Assembly (NCBI RefSeq): GCF_000003605.2
Contig: NW_003105601.1
Coordinates: 286,702-350,391 of the forward strand
DNA: 63,690 bases
Direction: 5' to 3'
DNA from: Saccoglossus kowalevskii
Lineage: Eukaryota; Hemichordata; Enteropneusta; Harrimaniidae
Shown here: positions 1 to 10,959 of the stretch, piece after piece
How the letters are laid out: every line of letters starts with the position of its first letter
Position numbering within the stretch: position 1 is the stretch's first letter
The notes under the pieces: generated by a model
Database searches by the model: none
What the model saw: only the letters and a program-made list of their open reading frames with translations
What the model was told of the DNA's origin: nothing
Program-made: the position numbers and the translations under genes

Positions 1-330
1 GACTTGTGTACGGCGTATACGTCCAAAAAATATCAGATCACCAAAAAAACGAATAACACTATTACCCAAAAACAAATCGTAATACAAATGTTAGGAACGT
101 TTAGAGATACTGGAGACTACTAACCAAAGCGGCCAAAATACGGCGTTTCACCGAGGGTTGGTATCAGAGTATTCCAAAAGGCAGTTTTGCGTAGACGGTA
201 ATACATGTATATTCTCATTGTGGAAATAATGTGTAAATATATTTTGTTTTCTATAAACTTATATCGATAACATTCCAGGTCAGCATAGTCCCACTGGTCA
301 GCTGGATACTCTGGTTCTGCTTCTGTGATT

Positions 331-392
331 TACGTAATTTGTGAATGAGACAAAACACCTTGTACCATTCGTTCTCATTCACCAATTACGCA
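331..392. repeat. Inverted repeat (20-bp arms, 22-bp loop)
   Basis: The arm at 331-350 (TACGTAATTTGTGAATGAGA) matches the reverse complement of 373-392 at 18 of 20 positions by eye. It lies just beyond the 3' end of the decayed LINE. It may be a small foldback element or the tip of a MITE. Nothing else is recognised in 1-399. Confidence 0.5.
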
Positions 393-567
393 TTGACTAC
401 CATGAGTTCAACCATGGAACTAAATCCCATCCAATTGTAGTTCCATGGTATACTCATTACTATCAGCTGGCAATTTAAACTGAAATTGTGATCGGCTACG
501 TATAATATTCCCGAAATAAATAACATTAGCTTCCTCGCTATTATTAACCGTTTCCCACTTTGAACAA

Positions 568-781
568 TCCAAAATATGCGTGATGAGTGTGAATAGCCAA
601 ATACTGTTTCGTTGCCGAAATAGCTCAGTTGGGAGAGCGTTAGACTGAAGATCTAAAGGACCCTGGTTCAATACCCCGGCGGGTTCGCACGAGCCTGACT
701 GAACTGTCATGGGTTTCGGCAGATCCTTTTTTGTTACTCTTTTTCCCTTAGCTCTTTTTAACTATTTAAGATAAGTTTCTT
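568..781 (+). mobile_element. tRNA-like retroposed element inserted in the LINE, with 16-bp target duplication
   Basis: The same 16 bases (TTTCCCACTTTGAACA) occur at 552-567 and 782-797. Removing 568-781 restores the continuity of the LINE reading (CSKWE followed by the next reverse-transcriptase residues). The inserted 214 bp consist of a leader of about 46 bp that resembles the leaders of other copies, a 108-bp tRNA-Phe-like unit (614-721) and a T-rich tail of about 60 bp. A target duplication of this length is typical of LINE-mediated retroposition of SINEs. Confidence 0.7.
614..721 (+). ncRNA. 108-bp tRNA-Phe(GAA)-like unit with T-loop insertion, copy 1
   Basis: The first 65 bases or so read as an animal tRNA-Phe: acceptor strand GCCGAAA, A-box TAGCTCAGTTGG, anticodon stem-loop TTAGA-CTGAAGA-TCTAA with anticodon GAA, and a B-box-like GGTTCAATACC. 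The T-loop then runs about 42 nt instead of 7. The canonical 3' side returns as a T-stem remnant and the acceptor strand TTTCGGC plus A. A CTTTTTT run follows at 725-731, a plausible Pol III terminator. In this copy the 3' T-stem is ATGGG instead of CCGGG. It is better viewed as a SINE or tRNA-derived RNA gene than as a working tRNA. Confidence 0.7.
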
Positions 782-2059
782 TTTCCCACTTTGAACATCA
801 CTCAGAAACTGCGTTAAACATAATATGCAGCTTATCCCCACTTTCTGCTGCCAACAAAACATCGCCAGGATATAGAAGTATACTGAAATTCATTAAACCT
901 TCATTACAAAGAAAGCCACCAAATTGTGTTCCTTAACATGCGCAGTAAAATCTTTAATAAGTATAGAAAACAGAGTTGGAGACAAAACGTCTAGTTGCCT
1001 AACTCCACAATTAGTTTCGAACCAGCCAGTGCAATGCGTGCCATTGTTGATCAGTACATAGATATGATTGCGTGACAGTCAAAGGCATTTTTCGTGTTAA
1101 TAAGAGCGGCAGACTTTGATAACCATGTCTCAATTCTATTTTCTTAATACAGTAGTAAGAAAAATGTGTCATCAGAACATGCCATATTTTTTCTAAAACC
1201 ATTTTGCTCATTTACAAGTAAATTATTACAGCAAAGGAAATTTACAAGTATATTGTTGAGAATGACACTATATACGTTGCCCACCGCCGACAGTAAACTA
1301 ATGTAACTGCTGTTAACTACTAGGACCCTGCGATCGCTCCTTGTTTTCTTTGGGATTTGGGAAATAATAGCCTTCATATTGGACCACAGAGAGTGGATCT
1401 GTTCACGGTAAAAAATACATCTGTAAAATTGAGCGGGTTTGCACAGACCAAATAGTTTTTAATACTTCATTTGGCAAACCATCTATTCCAACTGCCTTGT
1501 CAGTTTGTTTTCCTAGCTTATTTATATTGTCCCAGAATGCATTGGGATTGTCATTAGAACTGCTTTCTGTGTATTCCTACTATATACAGTCCTTTTCTAT
1601 ATTCACTTTCATACTATATATATATACATTTTTGTTTTCCATTTTTAGAGCAAGACGATTTAAAAAATAATTTGTCCAAATTTCAGAATGATTTTCGATT
1701 TTTTAACCACTTACCAGTACCTTTAACACAAATACGGAGATTGTGTTGCAGGTTTATATATTTCATTAAAATAAACTTCACAAAACTTGACATGCGTAAT
1801 ATCAAGAAGTTTCTGGGACGATATATTTTGTTCTAATTGCTGCATTGATTCCAACAATGTCTGACGACAGGTTTCCGGTGAAGTTTGAAGGAAAGTTTTA
1901 AACATCATGTTCACGTTTCTGGAAACTATGTTTATCACCCACTTTCCTACTTCAGGCAGTAGCGGCAGCATCAAGTTAGCCAGTAACCCATATAACGTTA
2001 CCTGACGCCTGTAGAGACAATTTTAGACAATTTCAGGGGGTTTATGCCTATTGCAAAAA

Positions 2060-2215
2060 CCATTTGTTTTCACTGATTTGATGTTTTCAATGGAGTTTAT
2101 GTACACAAAATTGTCAGGCAAGCCATGTGCTCCCCAGCTATTTTACAAGTTTACGTGGATTTAATTTAGCGAATTTCACTTATCAACGAAAATAGCGAAA
2201 TCAAAAACCAACAAA
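2060..2215. repeat. Possible degraded TACTGTAAA-type palindromic MITE fragment
   Basis: Bases with a 'TTTCACTGATTTG ... GAATTTCACTTATCAACGAAAA' character resemble parts of the elements at 9081-9299 and 10960-11173. No clear termini are seen, so this is only a resemblance. Confidence 0.25.
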
Positions 2216-2643
2216 TAATGAATGTTTTACAGTATCTCATATTAAACGGTGTAAATTATGTTTTATCAAACAAAGATACACAAGTATTAACTTAAAGTAG
2301 TACACCTGTTAATACAACTATGAGATAACAATATACAGCCAACTACAGCTTTGTCTTTACTGCTAATTGAGGTATAAATATCACATAATAACGTCAATAA
2401 CGGGAACATGGATTTTTAACCTTTTGAATTAATTTCCCATTGGCTAAAAATCTCCATCAAAATTAGAGAAAATATAAAAAAAAACAATAAAATGCAACCT
2501 TATTTTATGAACATTTACAACAGTTTGATAATACTGTCGAAATATTAATATATGTGATATAATATAATATATTATACAATGTATCAATTAGTCCAAATAA
2601 TAGAATTTACTGATTAACATAAATTATGGCATACTGTTTCAGC

Positions 2644-2676
2644 GCCGAAATAGCTCAGTTGGGAGAGCGTTAGACT
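2644..2676 (+). pseudogene. Truncated 5' half of the tRNA-Phe-like unit, copy 2
   Basis: Identical to the start of the 108-bp unit (acceptor 5' strand, A-box, D-arm) but breaks off at GTTAGACT, before the anticodon. The leader TACTGTTTCAGC upstream matches other copies. Confidence 0.7.
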
Positions 2677-2794
2677 AGGCTCAATAAGCATTAATTTCTA
2701 GTTAATTAATGTATATCTCATCACACATCATATCAAATAATACAAAATTTGCGTTTTTTACTGATGAACGTAAATTACGGCTATATGTTTAAGC

Positions 2795-2902
2795 GCCGAA
2801 ATAGCTCATTTGGGAGAGCGTTAGACTGAAGATCTAAAGGTCCCTGGTTCAAAACCCCGGCGGGCTCGCACGAGCCTGACTGAACTGTCCCGTGTTCCGG
2901 CA
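2795..2902 (+). ncRNA. 108-bp tRNA-Phe-like unit with T-loop insertion, copy 3
   Basis: A complete copy with anticodon GAA. The insert contains GGCTCG-CA-CGAGCC, a perfect 6-bp hairpin. The 3' acceptor strand is slightly changed (GTTCCGGCA) and is followed by ATATACTTTTTT, a likely Pol III stop. The leader ACTGATGAACGTAAATTACGGC is shared with other copies. Confidence 0.7.
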
Positions 2903-3301
2903 TATACTTTTTTCCTTCCTTGTTAATTTCCTTCAACAGTCAATCTCGAAAATTGAAATGTATCTTTAAGAATATTTAACCTTTTAAATTGAAATTTCCG
3001 GGATTTTAATTTGGAACAACATATAAAAAGCAAATAAAAGTATATTTGTTTATTAAACCTTAAAAGTGTTAAATATTGAATACCATCACAATATTTTCCC
3101 CACAAAATTTGTGTTGAAATTTTTTTTCATATATATTTTACTATAAATTCCGTATTCATTTTGAATTAATTTATCATTGGGAAATACAAGTCTCTAACAA
3201 AATATTTGAGAAAATATAGAAAGAAAATAAAATGCAACTTTATTTTGTGAAAAGTAACCACAGTTGTCTAAGACTGTCTGAATATTAATATATGTGATAT
3301 A

Positions 3302-3335
3302 GACGAGCCTGACTGAACTGTCTCAGGTTTCGGCA
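3302..3335 (+). pseudogene. 3' end of the tRNA-Phe-like unit, copy 4
   Basis: Only the distal insert (GACGAGCCTGACTGAACTGT) and the acceptor 3' strand (GGTTTCGGCA) remain. It follows an AT-rich block that elsewhere precedes the unit, so it is a rearranged remnant. Confidence 0.65.
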
Positions 3336-3579
3336 TATACTCATTTTTATTCAATGTCATGTGACTGAGTTGAAACCAATCACAGCATGCATAACAGCAG
3401 TGATAGATGGCGCTATTCATTTCCAAAACAAAGTCCGGCAACCAAGAAGTTAATTATTGATAGAAATATATTTTCAGTTAGTCATTACTACCTACGACCA
3501 GTTGAACATTGTGCCTCGACCCCTGACCGTCGCCATTTTAGTTTAAGGCGGCAAAGTAGACATCACATTTGTTTCCGCC

Positions 3580-6500
3580 ATGACTGCCTTGTTTTGTGTT
3601 GTATTATCGCTTTCGCTATTCCACGGAGCAACAAGTCAAAACCCACGTCTTAATGAGGATATCATCGGCGGGCCCAACGCGGACGAAAGGCGAATGTCAG
3701 ACAGTCTATACTTGGGCCTAGAATACGTAGAAATCACTTTACCATATTACGGCGTTTTACAAGGACGAAAGTTTCGCCTTGTTACACCATGGCTGACGTA
3801 CGTGAGAGAAAAAATATTCTGGGCCGAACAGTTTCTCGGTATACCGTTCGCGAGGCCACCTGTCGGCGAGCTCCGATTCCAGCGTCCCGTACACGCCGAT
3901 CCCTGGCAAGGTGTTTACTCGGCGACGTACCATCGTAGCGCTTGCCCACAAACGCTCACATATATCCAGACAGTGTTACCAGACTTTGATTCCAGGAAAA
4001 TACAAGAAGACTGTCTATACTTGAATGTTTACCGACCTTCAGTGAGTATATAGTTTAGAATCAAGTTTAAGATTTAGTGACACAAAAATGTCTGTTAGCA
4101 TCATCTACGTAAAATTCTTTTGTAATGACGTAATGTTTACTTTGTCAGTTCATTTTGTTGAACGAAACATCTTTACTAGTCATGTTCAGAGCGAAATAAA
4201 TTTTGACGAAATTGTACTGGTCATAGTATATATATTAGGAATCAAATCAATTATTCATTGAGCCTAACCTTGAACTTCGAATGAACGAATCATTTCCTGT
4301 TTAATTTCGCATTTGTTTTTGAAATTGATATAGACGTCGATTTTTATTGAAATAAAATAGTCTTTGCTTCGTTCATTTTAGATATGTGCGCCAGCTTTTA
4401 CTGAATTTTTTTCATAGGTTTGTGGAAAAACAAAAGTTCACACATAGTAGTTAATACATAAATGGTATATACATGTATATATATATATTTTTTTCATTTG
4501 TTGTTGTTGTTGTTATATTTCTGCTACCAAGCGACTATAACAACCCACGCTAAAAACCCAAAAGCTCAGTGGGTAGACGCTTGTTTGTAAACATTGACAC
4601 GCTATGACCATCTGACGCATGCGTAGGTGACGAATCCCCCGCTTTAAATGAAACAACGCAAAATCATAATTGGCGAAATCACGAAATCACACATACGTCG
4701 TTCGTAATCCAGGTTATTTATCTATTTTATTTTCAAAATAACACAGCGAAATCATGTTCCAGTGATATTTCTAGATCAGTATCAATCGATGTTTCGATGA
4801 GGCATATCTTCTACACTTTGTAAGAGGTGGCTTATATTAAGGTGTACATATATTGTCAAAACTTAGTTGAAAGAGTAAATTGGCCAAAAATGAAAGCTGA
4901 AATTAAAAAAGTTACGGTGTTAGCGTTTTATATTGACAGGAAACTGACGCATTGCATCGAGTAACGAGTAAGTTATTATTTGTCAACACTGACCTCAATC
5001 CCCTTCCCATAGGTCTTTGCGTTGTACGCAATAGTACATGTCAAACTGGTTGTAGTTTGAACTAATCTAGGAATTACTTTGAGATTACGTAATCTTCGAT
5101 TTTTGATGTTTGGACGCTATAAATAATATATATTCAGGAAACAACTCAAAAATGTGGTCTGCATCTCAAACCTATTTTTACAACCAGTCCCGTACCCATC
5201 TTTAGCTCCGCTGTCGACTTTGTCGAGCGGAGGTTCATCATATGAGTGCTATTGTCCGTCATCGTCCGGCGTCCGTCGGCGTCCGTGTCAACTTTTTTTT
5301 ATTTTTTTGACTTCTTTTTGAAAACTACAAGCCTGATTGCTTTGATACTTGGTGTATATGTACCTCTTTTAGATTTATTCATTTCGTGATGATTACAATA
5401 ATTCCCTAATTTTAGTGAATATTTTTGTCATTTTTGGTAAAAAGTGATATTGTCGACTCCTTGTTGAAAACAGCAAGTAGATTGCTTTGCTATTGTACAT
5501 ATAGGTACCTCAGGTTGACCTCTCTCAGATGTGTTAATTTAATGAAGATATCTTCAATTTTCTAATTGTAATGTGCATTGCTAACAGCAGTGCTATCTCA
5601 GCCGAGCGGTTGAGCGGTTTATGTATTACTTTTTTCACATAGAATTCCGTGTATTAACTCCATAAACCGCATCTGGTATTATCACGTTTATTTGAAAAGT
5701 TCAGTACGTGATCCCACTTTTTCACATATGGCCCTACATGGCAATAAGTAATCTATTCGCAAAATATCAAACATATCCTATGACTTTCATGAGATTGTAT
5801 TGAGCGGCCTTAACTAGGTAATCCCTGAAATGATTGGAACGCATTGAAGGACTCCAATGTTTCAAAGTCGGTATTTGGTGTTCTTCATGTTTGCCACTCG
5901 AAGAGCGCATTAAATTATCATGGGAAAATCATTGTTTATCAACACAAATCTCGGGTACATATACATCATTAACTATACGTGCAACAGGAGAGCCATCTCA
6001 GTGAGTGCGTTAAAATATGTCTTCTCTCAATTCAAACCGTTGAAACAGTTGTCAATGACAAGAAGAGTAGAAAATTTAAATTCTGAATATTACAGTATTA
6101 AATATTCTTCGCTTTAGACGGGATCATCTTAGATTATAGTTAATTTCATAATGCTTCCTTCGTCCGCTGCATGTGACTGGACGCTATGAGAAGGATGATA
6201 ATATACACGTGTACACTATGTAATTGTTATTTAACATCGTTGTGCCATCTATTTATAGCGTGAACTTGGTATATATGACCCTCTCCTGCCTGTCATGGTG
6301 TATTTTCATGGAGGTGACTGGGACTACGGAACAGCTGAAATGTACAACGGTACATTCATGTCGGCGACTAGAGACGTCATAGTCGTAACCACCAATTATC
6401 GACTTGGTGCTCTGGGTGAGTTAGGGATGGACAATTATTTCCATTGGGGGTGTTGATAGACTAGAACCGGAAACAATAATTACGGCAAGAAAAAACATGT

Positions 6501-9500
6501 CGCGTTAGCATACTACGTTACGTTACTACGTTTCACTGGATGTAAAAACAGTATTATGCTGGTAACCCCAGAATTGAATTTGTATTAAAGTCATTCCCAC
6601 TTTGCATAATCCACTAAAAACACTTCTCACTGACCCCTAAGCTTTGTCATTTGAATAATACCTCTCACCGGCCCATGTAAGCATAATAATGGTTTTGCAA
6701 CGTTGCACAGTTCACGAGAACTCTTATCCAACAGCCTCGAAATCCTAAAATACAGTAAGTCTTGCATATACAGGCCCCTTAATGAATAAGGAGTTTCTGT
6801 CAAGTTTGCGCTCAGGCTGTCTTCAGTGCTCCAATATTTCAGGATTTGAAACTAAACCAACTGATTTTGTCATTTTCTTCATAGCGATTACAATAATTAG
6901 TGGAAGGCGTTCTACATATAATACAAAGTGAAAGCGCAACTTTACCTCTGCCCTCAAGTCAAGTCAAGTGAATTGACCCACTTGCTATTCACAAGTACCC
7001 AACATTTCAGTCCATTGTTTATTCATATTATTATTTTGATAATTTCTAGGATTTCTGTGTACCGAAGACGAATACTCCCTGGGGAATTATGGACTATGGG
7101 ACCAACTGGAAGCCTTGAAATGGGTACAGGAAAATATCCAGCATTTCGGTGGAGATAGTAGAAGGGTGACAGTATTCGGGGGCGGAGCCGGAGGAGCAAG
7201 TGTCGGCCTTTCATTAATGTCGCCATCTAGCGAAGGTAAACAAGTGGATACATACGCATAACGCTTATACGTACCGCCCTCTACGATATGTATTACAAAT
7301 TATCTTGTTTTACACCTGTATTTTTCCAGGTCTCTTCGAACGTGCAATTATGCAAAGTGGCACAGCTGTATCGCCGTTTGCCGTGATTCTTCCGCCGTAC
7401 AAACCAAAAGATTCAGCGGTGCAGCTTGGCGAGGCATTCAACTGTCCCACAACGTACTCATCGTACGAACTTGTAGAGTGTTTAAAATCCCTACCGTATT
7501 CAAACATTTACCTAGCGGACATCCAGGTAATTCAAAATACTACGAGATTATTACGAGGATACCTCAAAGTATGCACGAAGACAGTAACGCGCAGCGGAGG
7601 TCGATGCGACTTCGCACTGTCTGAGTCCATACTTTGAGGTATCCTCGTCAAAACCTTATTATTATACATTTTTTGCCTTCCAAGGATACATCACGGGAAT
7701 GCCGAAATCCAAAAAGTTTAGAACAGAATCAAAATTTACGACGTTACGGTAACATATGTATATTAATAGAATCTATCTTTAATTCCAATATTCCGGACGA
7801 GTATATCGTACACCCATAAAACAAGCAATGAAAATTACACAATTACAAAACTTTTAGCAAAAAAATGGTGATGTTATTGCATTATGTAAATTTGTTTATC
7901 AGGGAAGTCCCGATGCAGGTGCCTGGGCCCCAGTTATTGATGGGCCAGGTAACGGACGATATCTACCCGGTAATCCGTACGATCTGCTGGTTGGTGGGCA
8001 TTTCAGAGAAGTCGATATCATCAATGGTATTGTCAAAGAAGAGAGATCATACAAATTACGTAAGTTGTTGCAGCAGTCCCTAATTAGGTTATTAAGTACT
8101 CAATGATGAATGGTTTTGATGATCATTTAATGATGATTTCTATGTTGGTAACATTTGACAGTCAATCGTATTGTGTTCTATTGCATAGTATTGCGTTGCG
8201 TTTTACTGTGTTGCGTTGTGATGCGTTCTATTCTATTAACAGTGGATATACCAGGAGTACATTACGGCGTCAGGCACGAGTACTTCATGATGGGCGTACA
8301 CGATGAGGTCTCACAGCGGCACATTTTCGGTGTCGACACCCTCACTAACATCTCCGTATTCGAATATACAAACTGGACAATGCCGTTGGATGAAACGTCG
8401 ATTAGGGATCAATACATAGACGTAAGTTTCGTTCAGGTAACATAGCGCGTGTGAATTCTGACCAAACTAAGTCATTATATGCTAGTCTGAACGAGGAGTG
8501 TCACATATCACACACATAGAAATGTAATGCTCTCCATAACATTGCTTTAAAAAGACAATAAGAGTGTAGAAAATTATCTGCCGAAATCCGGGACAGTTCA
8601 GTCAGGCTCGTGCGAGCTCGCCGTGGTTTTGAACCAGGGACCTTTAGAACTTCAGCCTAACGCTCTCCCAACTGAGATATTTCGGCATTGAATCAATTTG
8701 CAGTAATTTAGGTTTTTAGGTATATTTTGGGTGATTTGATGCATGATATATTGTAATAATAATTTAATGTTTATAAGTTTCGTCAAATAATTTTGGAAAC
8801 TGTAAATACACTCGCATATTTTTGATAAAATAAAATAAATACTGGAAGGTCATACGGTACTAGTATGCTAATAAAACTTGGACACCGTCACGGTAAGTTT
8901 CTTTTTTCCTATTTCAGATGTTGACCGATAGAGATTTCGTTGCTCCAATGATTCAGACAAACCGTTATCACGACCAGAGTTCAGCATATGTATTCATGTA
9001 CACGTTCAACTATACCGGAGAGGTGAGCCCCTTCCCGGCATGGATGGGTACGTATCACATCGACACAACTAATCAGGGGCATACTGTAAAATGACTAATT
9101 TTCACCGGGTTTAAATTTCACTGATTTACCACTGGCATTGCAGACATATTCAGTGGGTTTTAAATTCACGGTTTTATCATTTAGATATTGTGTTCTATGC
9201 TAAATTTTACATATTCACTGGGTTTTAATTTAGCTCATTTTTCAGTCAGCGAAATAAGCCAAATTAAAACCCAGTGAATAATTAACCCCTTTATAGTATA
9301 TCTACCACGTTATCACGTGCCTTCATTTAATTATTGAATTCCTTTGTTAGGCGTGCCACATGGCGGGGAACTCCCATATGTATTCGGTGAACCAATGAGT
9401 ATGGGACTTCAGAGACAAAACTGGACTAATGATGATAGAACAGTTAGTGACCTGATGATGACGATGTGGTCAAATTTTGCAAAATACGGGTAAGTGGTGT

Positions 9501-10302
9501 CTTTTAAATGAAACTCACAATGATACACCTTTCGCGCTTTGAAGACCGTCTACAACGTCACTGGAGTGTTGATCCGTGGTCAACGGACAATAATACGAAT
9601 AGTGTTTTTGAAAGATTTACTTTATCTGAAAAACAGAAAAAGAAAAAAAACGACTACACAACCAAACGGAGTTGTCGCTTTCAGGGATATTCCTTTCCAC
9701 CACTCTACCGCACATTAACGTCACTGAAACATTTTTTTGATAGAGGGCGCGATTTCCAGGACGAAAAATATCCACGAATACTTTTTCTTACAATGAATCA
9801 AGAGAAAGATTTGGGATGAAATATCTCTTTAAAATATATGTGAATCGATTATTTTCCTTTCTCTCAATTATGCGTTTCAACTTTCGAGATTGCGTTATAA
9901 GATTTACACGAATGTCCCTCGGGATGTCGTCGTACTGTACATAAAAAACGTTTTTATTATACCCCTTGTAGAAACCCAACACCCATGATTGGCAGTGTTT
10001 CCAACCCACCAGCGTACCAGGAACCAGAGTATCCAGCTGATGAGTGGGACTATGTTGACCTGGAATGGTACCCATATAAGTTCATAGACAATGAAACATA
10101 TATACACATTGATATTAATTCTACAATGAGAAAAGATTACCGTCTACGTAAAACTGCATTTTGGAATATTTTGATACCAAATCTCGGTGAAACCCCTTCG
10201 TCCATTCGCGATCGCTATTATTACCACTCTATAGCATCTTTCAACATTCCTAACATTTTTATTACGATTTGTTTTTGTGTAACAGTGTTTATTCGGGGTT
10301 AA
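3580..10302 (+). CDS. Cholinesterase/carboxylesterase-like protein, probably catalytically inactive (9 exons, 645 aa)
   Basis: Exons: 3580-4041, 6259-6415, 7050-7235, 7330-7526, 7903-8059, 8243-8421, 8918-9047, 9351-9489, 9972-10302. All joins are GT-AG and keep frame (1938 nt with stop). The start ATG has a CCGCCATGA context and opens a signal peptide ([20 protein letters not shown]). Alpha/beta-hydrolase landmarks follow: [30 protein letters not shown], oxyanion loop HGGDW (about 171-175; third Gly is Asp), [11 protein letters not shown] (249-259) where acetylcholinesterases have FGESAGGASVG, KEERSY with acid Glu381, and [13 protein letters not shown] with His493. Spacing of 252/381/493 fits the family triad, but residue 252 is Gly, not Ser. 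The C-terminus ends in a hydrophobic stretch ([18 protein letters not shown]), suggesting a GPI signal or membrane anchor. By analogy with neuroligin-like relatives it may act as a surface binding protein; that role is inferred. Confidence 0.9.
4528..4645 (-). repeat. Partial copy of the TIR MITE found at 42001-42164
   Basis: The reverse complement begins TTTAAAGCGGGGGATTCGTC, then ACGCATGCG, GGTCATAGC, GTTTACA, CAAGCGTCTACCCAC and GTTGTTATAGTCGC. These occur in the same order in 42001-42120. The far terminal repeat is missing. Confidence 0.6.
5195..5585 (+). repeat. Dispersed repeat with terminal hairpin and GTCCGTC-rich head
   Basis: A hairpin at 5206-5232 (CTCCGCT ... AGCGGAG) leads into GTCCGTC/CGTCCG repeats, a T-run, then two related blocks (AAAACTACAAGCCTGATTGC near 5320 and AAAACAGCAAGTAGATTGC near 5467). 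This layout resembles repeats common in marine invertebrate genomes. The assignment rests on pattern only. Confidence 0.4.
5890..5956 (+). repeat. Internal fragment of the TTAA MITE family
   Basis: GAAGAGCGCATT, TGGGAAAATCA and TTGTTTATCAACACAAAT match the right part of the complete element at 13095-13406. Both termini are absent. Confidence 0.55.
7553..7735. repeat. Foldback (long inverted repeat) MITE, copy 1
   Basis: The arms 7553-7585 and 7616-7648 are near-perfect inverted repeats (ACGAGGATACCTCAAAGTAT against its reverse complement). The downstream part to about 7735 (CTTATTATTATACAT, GGGAATGCCGA, TTTAGAACAGAATCA) also recurs in the copy at 20111-20275. It lies in esterase intron 4, just after the exon-4 donor. 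Confidence 0.75.
8579..8686 (-). ncRNA. 108-bp tRNA-Phe-like unit with T-loop insertion, copy 5
   Basis: A full-length copy antisense inside esterase intron 6. It keeps the anticodon GAA, the insert hairpin (slightly diverged) and both acceptor strands (GCCGAAA / ATTTCGGCA). On its own strand it is followed by GATAATTTTC, a weak T-run. Changes in the anticodon stem suggest a decaying copy. Confidence 0.65.
9081..9299. repeat. Palindromic MITE with TACTGTAAA / TTTATAGTAT ends
   Basis: The left end (ATACTGTAAAATGACTAATT, then CACCGGGTTTAAATTTCAC) is the inverted counterpart of the right end (AAATTAAAACCCAGTGAAT, then TTTATAGTAT). Internally AT(A)TTCA(C/G)TGGGTTTTAA is repeated. It sits in esterase intron 7. 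I know similar short palindromic elements from other marine invertebrates; no superfamily is assigned. Confidence 0.65.
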
Positions 10303-10959
10303 CGGTGGTCTGCGTTCTTCTTTTGGACATGTACAATATACAGGTGTCTCCGTGTGGTCAAGCTAAGTAACTTTGATAAACATGCTATATGTATATACCA
10401 ATGCGCTTTTTTAGAAAGATGTCTTTTAAGATTCATACTGCCCTCAGTGTTCGTACCAGAGTTCTTTAGTTTGTTTTTGACGTCAGTGAGTGTCATCATT
10501 TGCGTATTCGATTGTTCAAATAAGGCCTATTTCTATTTCAGGTTGTAATATACTTCAATAAGTAATTGCCAATTTGTTTTATAACTCATCTGAATCTGTT
10601 TTATGTCTACCAGCCTGGATATATATTTGTGATTTATGATTTTTGGGCATATAATTATCAATTGTGAAAAAAAATCCATCACTTTTCACTGATTTGCGGA
10701 GATGCGGATTGGTTTTGGACACAACAATTTTCGTCAAATGTAAAAATAGATTTGCTTGACAACGCATGATTTACTTATCGATGTGGTTCTGGTAAGAGTT
10801 AGAATTTATTGCCAACGTTTGAAATGGACATTGATTTTGAATAAACAAATTTGGACATGTTTCTATGCAAGTATCTCAACCAAAAAAAAACATTCATATT
10901 TAATGTTCTTGTCTAGTGTGGCCTGGTTTCACGATGTTACAGACCGGTTTCGTTTGGTA

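Larger units (their letters stand above)
400..1980 (-). mobile_element. Decayed non-LTR retrotransposon (CR1/L2/Jockey-like reverse transcriptase)
   Basis: Minus-strand translations across shifting frames resemble the reverse transcriptase of CR1/L2/Jockey-type LINEs. Pieces in order are AVGIDGLPNEVLK (about 1500-1440), a fragment with ISLLSAVGNVYS followed by NEQNGFRKN (about 1330-1180), TNCGVRQ then LSPTLFSI (about 1010-970), LYPGDVLLAAESGDKL where YADD-like residues are expected (about 875-825), and CSKWE (about 790, resuming at about 560-420). Frameshifts and stops show it is dead. Weakly similar residues extend up to about 1980. The element is split by a tRNA-like insertion at 568-781. 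Family assignment is by motif recognition only. Confidence 0.75.
2430..3340. repeat. Two diverged direct repeats (about 740-bp spacing) carrying tRNA-like units
   Basis: Two blocks align. Around 2430-2560 and 3160-3301 both contain AATTAATTT...CATTGG, a GAGAAAATATA stretch, AATAAAATGCAAC..TATTTT and ATTAATATATGTGATATA. The first block leads into a truncated tRNA-like 5' half at 2644, the second into a tRNA-like 3' end at 3302. A complete unit sits between them at 2795-2902. Part of the block recurs in inverted orientation near 11520-11740. No protein coding is seen. Confidence 0.55.
4042..6258 (+). other. Esterase intron 1 with repeat fragments
   Basis: The 2.2-kb first intron has donor CA|GTGAGT and acceptor TTTATAG. 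It contains a partial copy of the TIR element seen at 42001-42164, a dispersed repeat with a hairpin at 5206-5232, and a TTAA-MITE fragment. No further exon is recognised. Confidence 0.7.

Noticed and set aside
614-721. Ordinary functional tRNA-Phe gene
   Set aside because: The 42-nt T-loop in all complete copies would block a normal tRNA fold unless removed, and no such splicing is known for animal tRNAs.
9985-10075. Minus-strand frames overlapping the last esterase exon
   Set aside because: They are shadows of the plus-strand exon, whose splice phase and family match are clear.
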